Position numbers and translations under genes: made by a program. Under the pieces are notes generated by a model. That model had not been told where the DNA came from. It saw only the letters and a program-made list of their open reading frames with translations, and did not search any database. Below, piece after piece: positions 20,400 to 23,990 of a stretch of DNA of 23,990 bases (the first letter of the stretch is position 1; every line of letters begins with the position of its first letter). This DNA is from a virus, in IMG/VR virus record IMGVR_UViG_3300010396_001263, positions 1-23,990 of that record; one strand, written 5' to 3'.

Positions 20400-22979
20400 A
20401 TGAACTTACTACCAGTGGTACAAACTCCCGCGCGATGGCTAAAAAGCCTTGTACAGCGCGACGTGCAGAGTACGCCCGATAACCCGAATATACCGGACAA
20501 GCGCAAGGGCGCCCTGGCGACCTACAAGATAAAGCAGGTGCAGCCCCTCAGGGTGAACATGGAGCTTGATAAATGGAGGCGCTACGTGGATATGGCCATC
20601 AACCCGTACATGTACAACCGCTATGGCCTGTATGCTTTTTACAGGGAAGCAAGCATGGATCCCCAAGTCATCAGCCAGAGACAGCTGCTCATGTCCAAAG
20701 TATTGTGCCAGCCTTTCACCCTGGTAAAAAAGGGGGAAAACCCGCACAGGGAAGATATAGCAAACGACCCCGGCATTGAAAAGCTGCTGAAGCCACTGAA
20801 GCGCCCATGGATGATGGACTTCGACCGGTACAGCATGGAGAGCGATGCGTGGAGCCATAGCCTGATTGAGTTTGACGAGATGGGCCCGAGCGACAGCGGT
20901 ATTGTTGCACAGGAGTTCACCAAGATCGTCCTGGTACCCAGGGAGCACGTGAAACCGGAATGGGGCGAGATACTGATATACCCCATGGAGCTGCATGGGT
21001 TCAGCTACAGGGAAGCGCCCTTCAGTGACTGGCTTGTGGAGATTGGAAGGACTACCGGGGGGATTGACTCTCTTGGTTACCTGCTTAGCGCCAGCCGTGA
21101 AGTGATCTGGAAAAACCAGACATTGAGCGATGCGGCCAGGTATAGTGAGAAGTTTGGCGGTCCTCTTACCGTGCTCAAATCTGCAAGCAACGATGATAAA
21201 GAGCTGGATAAGAAAGAGCATTTTCTCAGGCACATGGGATCGAACGGCTATGCTATCCTGGATAAAGAAGACGATATCACCCTGCTTACGACCGGCGACC
21301 GCGGCACCGGTGTTGATACTTATATCAAGCTCCTCAATTATAAGGATGAATCTATTTCCAAATTGATGACTTCCCAGGTATTAAGCACGGACACCGGCAG
21401 CAAAGGCAGCGGATCCTACGCCCTGGGCAATGTGCATGAAGACACAGTAGATGATGTGGTGAAGATGGTTATGACGTGCAGGGAATATGAAAAAAACTAC
21501 ATCTTGTTCCCGCACCTCATCAAGCATGGATATGACTACCTGAAGGATTACGACTACCGGTATGTGAACCTGCTTAAAAGCAAACCGGTTGACCCGGGAA
21601 TGTTAAACCCGGAACCCGGGAGTGAAGATGACAACGGCCCGCAAGGGTCAAAAAAAAAAGTAGCAGCCTCAAAGCTCTTTACGGGACACATCAGTAAACA
21701 GAGCGGGGAGCGGAGAGCGTTAGCCCTCAGCAACTCAGCAACTCCCCAACTCAACAATTTGTCCGGGGACGATGACTTCCTGGACGAGATGGCGACCTTC
21801 GCGTATGAGAACCGCGACGACACCGGCAAGCTGAACACGGATGTCTATCTCAAGATCGCGAAGCAGATGTTCGAGCGCTTTGCCGGCGGCTTCAAAACTT
21901 CTTATGATGTGCCGGAAGGCAACCCCTCAGGCTTCAAGGCATTCATCCAGCAGAACCTTTTCCCTTTCAGCGCTGCCAGGAACTTCAGCGAGCTGGAGGA
22001 CATGCGTGGGAAGCTGCTCGACGAGAACGGCGTCCTGAAGCCTTTAAACGTTTTTAAACAGGACGTGGCGGCCATCAACAGCAATTATAACAAGACCTGG
22101 CTGGGCACGGAATACAACTACGTGCAGAAAAGCGGCGTGCTGGCCGCGAAATGGAAAAACTTCCAGGACAATGACCTGATCACAAACCTTACCTGGCATA
22201 CGTCCGAAGAGGAGAACGTTTGCCCGATATGCTTCCGGTTCGATAAGCTGACCCTGCCGAAGGATCACCCGTTCTGGAAGACCTGGTACCCTTTGTTGCA
22301 TTTTTTATGTAAGTGCTGGGTTGACGCTTCAGAAGACCATGCAGTATTAACGCCGGAACCTAAGGCGTATGATATCGCAAAGAAAAGTGATGTAAAACCA
22401 TTCTTTCAAAATAATCCCGGCGCGAGCAGGATTGTGATGAAAGACGACCATGCCTTTTTCGAGGCGAAGCCGCTGCGGGCCATCCAGGAGCTGAAGGCCG
22501 AAGACAACTACAACCTGCGGCCAGTGGAGAAGATATTGAAGAACGACACGCTGGCACCGGCAGCGCCATTGTTGAAAGACATCCCCGCTTACCAGGAATG
22601 GGTGAAGAAGTTCATGGACACACGCGGCAAAAAAGGCGCGAAAGCGCTGATCGGGGATGTAACCGGCATTGACATCACGGCAAGGGAAAAAGAACTCGCG
22701 CAGTTTGAAACCAAGAAACCGGCAGAGAAAAGATGGGAGTATGCCAACCGGCTGGAGGATGTGCTGCGGAACCCTGACGAGGCCTACCAGTTCTACGAGA
22801 ATTCAATTTTGAAAAGGAGCTATATCAAGTACTATGACGATATGGTGATGATTGCGATCGGGGAAGTCAGGGAACCGGATGTAGTTCTAAAGACCTGGTA
22901 CAAATGGGACGGAACAAAAGACAGCATGAATAAAGTAAGACACGGGACATTGCTCCATCTGGTAAGAATAAGGCCTTAA
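20400..22979 (+). CDS. Fusion: DUF935-type portal + Mu F-like minor head protein + nuclease-like C-terminus
   Basis: The 859-residue protein joins three parts. Residues 1-417 are a DUF935/Mu gp29-type portal (KFGGPLTVLKSASNDDKELD, then MTSQVLSTDTGSKGSGSYAL with VHEDTVDDVV). Residues 418-455 are a linker with polylysine KKK and LSNSATPQLNNLS, the latter encoded by a spacer repeat. Residues 456-700 are Mu gpF/SPP1 gp7-like, with a zinc-knuckle-like C608-x2-C611, H634-x2-C637-x-C639. Residues about 785-859 (LRNPDEAYQFYENSILKRSY, IKYYDDMVMIAIGE, VLKTWYKWDG) resemble PBECR/RelE-barnase-type domains fused to gpF proteins. In most phages portal and gpF are separate genes, so this length is unusual. 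An A10 run lies at the first junction. Confidence 0.82.
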   Translation: MNLLPVVQTPARWLKSLVQRDVQSTPDNPNIPDKRKGALATYKIKQVQPLRVNMELDKWRRYVDMAINPYMYNRYGLYAFYREASMDPQVISQRQLLMSKVLCQPFTLVKKGENPHREDIANDPGIEKLLKPLKRPWMMDFDRYSMESDAWSHSLIEFDEMGPSDSGIVAQEFTKIVLVPREHVKPEWGEILIYPMELHGFSYREAPFSDWLVEIGRTTGGIDSLGYLLSASREVIWKNQTLSDAARYSEKFGGPLTVLKSASNDDKELDKKEHFLRHMGSNGYAILDKEDDITLLTTGDRGTGVDTYIKLLNYKDESISKLMTSQVLSTDTGSKGSGSYALGNVHEDTVDDVVKMVMTCREYEKNYILFPHLIKHGYDYLKDYDYRYVNLLKSKPVDPGMLNPEPGSEDDNGPQGSKKKVAASKLFTGHISKQSGERRALALSNSATPQLNNLSGDDDFLDEMATFAYENRDDTGKLNTDVYLKIAKQMFERFAGGFKTSYDVPEGNPSGFKAFIQQNLFPFSAARNFSELEDMRGKLLDENGVLKPLNVFKQDVAAINSNYNKTWLGTEYNYVQKSGVLAAKWKNFQDNDLITNLTWHTSEEENVCPICFRFDKLTLPKDHPFWKTWYPLLHFLCKCWVDASEDHAVLTPEPKAYDIAKKSDVKPFFQNNPGASRIVMKDDHAFFEAKPLRAIQELKAEDNYNLRPVEKILKNDTLAPAAPLLKDIPAYQEWVKKFMDTRGKKGAKALIGDVTGIDITAREKELAQFETKKPAEKRWEYANRLEDVLRNPDEAYQFYENSILKRSYIKYYDDMVMIAIGEVREPDVVLKTWYKWDGTKDSMNKVRHGTLLHLVRIRP
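21650..21659 (+). other. A10 run at the portal/minor-head junction, possible slippery site
   Basis: Ten A residues encode KKK (residues 418-420). Slip by +1 gives an immediate TAG at 21661; slip by -1 gives twelve codons and TAA at 21695. Either releases a portal of about 420-432 residues without the minor head domain. Runs of nine or more A are known slippage sites for polymerase or ribosome. Confidence 0.5.
21726..21758 (+). repeat. Spacer repeat A, copy 10, in frame inside the portal fusion
   Basis: CTCAGCAACTCAGCAACTCC then CCAACTCAACAATT. Fifteen bases are identical to the spacer upstream of the small terminase gene. Here it is translated as LSNSATPQLNN between portal and gpF parts. Confidence 0.85.
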
Positions 22980-22987
22980 ACCCCGCA

Positions 22988-23017
22988 GTGGCCGAGTCGG
23001 GTTTTAACCGACGCCAC
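22988..23017 (+). other. Strong hairpin in the gap before the gpG-like gene
   Basis: GTGGC pairs with GCCAC and GTCGG with CCGAC, with a three-base CGA bulge and a loop GTTTTAA. No T tract follows, so it is not a classical terminator. It lies 60 nt upstream of the next ATG, whose leader (ACAAAGATACAAATAAA) is A-rich as in Bacteroidota starts. It may protect or regulate mRNA. Confidence 0.6.
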
Positions 23018-23076
23018 AACGCCCGGGCTAAGGCCTTGAGATACTATCAATATCCAGGAACAAAGATACAAATAAA

Positions 23077-23667
23077 ATGCCAGAGTTTGATAAAAATATA
23101 TTCCAGGGCCTGCGCAAGAGCATTGGCAAGACCTACGGCGAGCTGGCGGATATCGTGGCCAAAGAATCCGTGGCATGGGTGAAGACGAACTTCAGGATGC
23201 AGGGATACCAGGGCAGCAACGGCTTCTCGGCGTGGCTGCACCGCAAGAACGATCCCGACCCCAGCAGGAAGATATTGCACCTGAAGGGAATCCTGGAGAA
23301 CGCCGTTATCGTGTTTGAGAAGAGCCAGCGCCGCGTGACCATCGGCGTGGATGGGCGCAACGTCCCCTACGCGAAGCTGCACAACGAGGGCGGAACAGTG
23401 ATGGTGCCGGTAACGCCGAAACTAAGGAAATGGGCATGGGCGATGTATTATGAGAGCGGGGGCGATAAGGAAGAGAACGAGGTTGCAGGCAGGTACAAGG
23501 GAATAGCTTTGACAAAGAAAGAGAAGCTGACGATAAAGATACCGCAGCGGCAGTTTATGCCGCTCCCGGAAGAGGTGAACCAGAACCTGCACGATTACCT
23601 GGTGCAGAAGATAGCCGAGCGCCTGAAAGATAATATGTCAATGATCAATAACTCAACAATTCAATAA
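23077..23667 (+). CDS. Mu gpG-like virion morphogenesis protein
   Basis: The 196-residue protein matches the phage virion morphogenesis family (Mu gpG, head/tail completion). Typical features are the N-terminal helix (GKTYGELADIVAKESVAWVK), LHLKGILENAVIVFE, then GVDGRNVPYAKLHNEGGTVM, and the IPQRQFMPLPEEV segment near the end. The family helps finish heads or tails and join them. The last residues (MSMINNSTIQ) come from the AACTCAAY spacer repeat, so the native end was probably near residue 186. It follows the portal-gpF fusion by about 100 nt, a usual neighbour order. Confidence 0.8.
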   Translation: MPEFDKNIFQGLRKSIGKTYGELADIVAKESVAWVKTNFRMQGYQGSNGFSAWLHRKNDPDPSRKILHLKGILENAVIVFEKSQRRVTIGVDGRNVPYAKLHNEGGTVMVPVTPKLRKWAWAMYYESGGDKEENEVAGRYKGIALTKKEKLTIKIPQRQFMPLPEEVNQNLHDYLVQKIAERLKDNMSMINNSTIQ

Positions 23668-23676
23668 CTCAATAAC
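23638..23676 (+). repeat. Spacer repeat A, copy 11 (overlaps a gene end)
   Basis: TCAATGATCAATAACTCAAC continues as AATTCAATAACTCAATAACTT up to 8 nt before the next ATG. It encodes the end and TAA of the gpG-like gene and shares 22 identical bases with the copy at 19821. Confidence 0.88.
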
Positions 23677-23684
23677 TTAACTCC

Positions 23685-23990
23685 ATGATAGACCTAATTT
23701 TTCTCGCCATACAAAACTACCTGAAAACCACCGTTCCGGATTTTTTGGAAATAGAATGGTTCCTGCACCAGCCGGACGAGAATGCGGATGCGGCGCCACA
23801 GATACAAAGCCCGGCGCTGTACATTGAGTTCGTCGGCGAGACTTTCGAGGACATCGGCTGCAACATGCAGCAGGCACTCGACACGGTGAACTTCCACGTG
23901 ATCCAGGAAGACCTCCACGCGGAGGGGCGGATAACAGATACGGCCATGGCGCATTATACCCTGGTGAAAAAGGTGGTGGCAGCCATGCAG
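23685..23990 (+). CDS. Partial tail-completion/terminator-like protein (3' end outside window)
   Basis: The frame stays open for 102 codons from ATG to the window edge, so the C-terminus is missing. It begins MIDLIFLAIQNYLKTTVPDF, then IQSPALYIEFVGETFEDIG and ALDTVNFHVIQEDLHAEGR. The pattern of a helix, a short acidic linker, a PALYIEF strand and a further strand/helix fits small head-tail joining or tail-terminator proteins (Mu gp37-type position). No family name is certain. It starts 9 nt after the spacer repeat. Confidence 0.6.
   Translation, partial: MIDLIFLAIQNYLKTTVPDFLEIEWFLHQPDENADAAPQIQSPALYIEFVGETFEDIGCNMQQALDTVNFHVIQEDLHAEGRITDTAMAHYTLVKKVVAAMQ

Noticed and set aside
20439-21233. 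264-residue open frame antisense to the portal
   Set aside because: The portal reading frame has clear family motifs; the antisense frame is a by-product of codon bias.
22985-23035. tRNA gene
   Set aside because: The hairpin region has no cloverleaf: no T-arm GTTCGA-like loop, no acceptor stem pairing and too short a span.
22934-23182. Open frame through the gap after the portal fusion (AESGFNRRHNARAKALRYYQ)
   Set aside because: It reads protein-like and could be a frameshifted tail of the fusion, but the fusion already ends in a plausible domain end and this frame runs on into the gpG-like gene out of frame. No shift site is visible at the boundary.

Overview
This window carries most of the virion-assembly and lysis genes of a contractile-tailed, Mu-like phage or prophage of a Bacteroidota host, probably of the Chitinophagales/Sphingobacteriales type. 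The Mu-like reading rests on recognisable protein families: a DUF935-type portal, a Mu F-like minor head protein, a Mu G-like morphogenesis protein, a ClpP-type head protease, a DUF2586-type sheath, a tube, a frameshifted tail chaperone, a tape measure, gpD/gpV/gp25/gpJ-type baseplate proteins and a GH25 lysozyme. The Bacteroidota assignment is an inference from protein flavour, A-rich translation starts and the simple spacer repeats; no host gene, integrase, transposase or attachment site is visible.

Layout. The module is split by a divergent control region of about 200 bp (17576-17779). Leftward from it, on the minus strand, run: head protease fused to a scaffold-like region, a duplicated-domain decoration candidate, the major capsid protein, an intrinsic terminator, two small proteins, sheath, tube, tail chaperone with a -1 frameshift extension, a small basic protein, tape measure, a DUF6046-like protein, hub, spike, gp25-like wedge, LysM protein, two candidate decoration/adhesin proteins, a small protein, gpJ-like baseplate protein, a YRD-repeat protein, fibre, GH25 lysozyme, holin-like protein, a candidate envelope-spanning protein and a D12-class DNA adenine methylase. 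Rightward, on the plus strand, run: small and large terminase, a gp36-like adaptor, a very long portal/minor-head/nuclease-like fusion, the gpG-like protein and a partial tail-completion candidate cut by the window edge.

Together the plus-strand genes cut, translocate and dock DNA into the head. The minus-strand genes build and mature the capsid, make the contractile tail and its tip, and lyse the cell.

The most unusual signal is a family of period-8 spacer repeats (consensus AACTCAAY). They sit in the gaps just upstream of start codons and always run in the sense direction of the local genes, on both strands. Copies form the C-terminal codons of several proteins and border a TTG start. One copy lies in frame at the junction of the portal-gpF fusion, 66 nt after an A10 tract at which slippage in either direction would release a free portal. 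A second spacer family (ATTTGAAATTTG-like) lies in frame at the protease-scaffold junction. Together they suggest that former intergenic spacers have become protein linkers.
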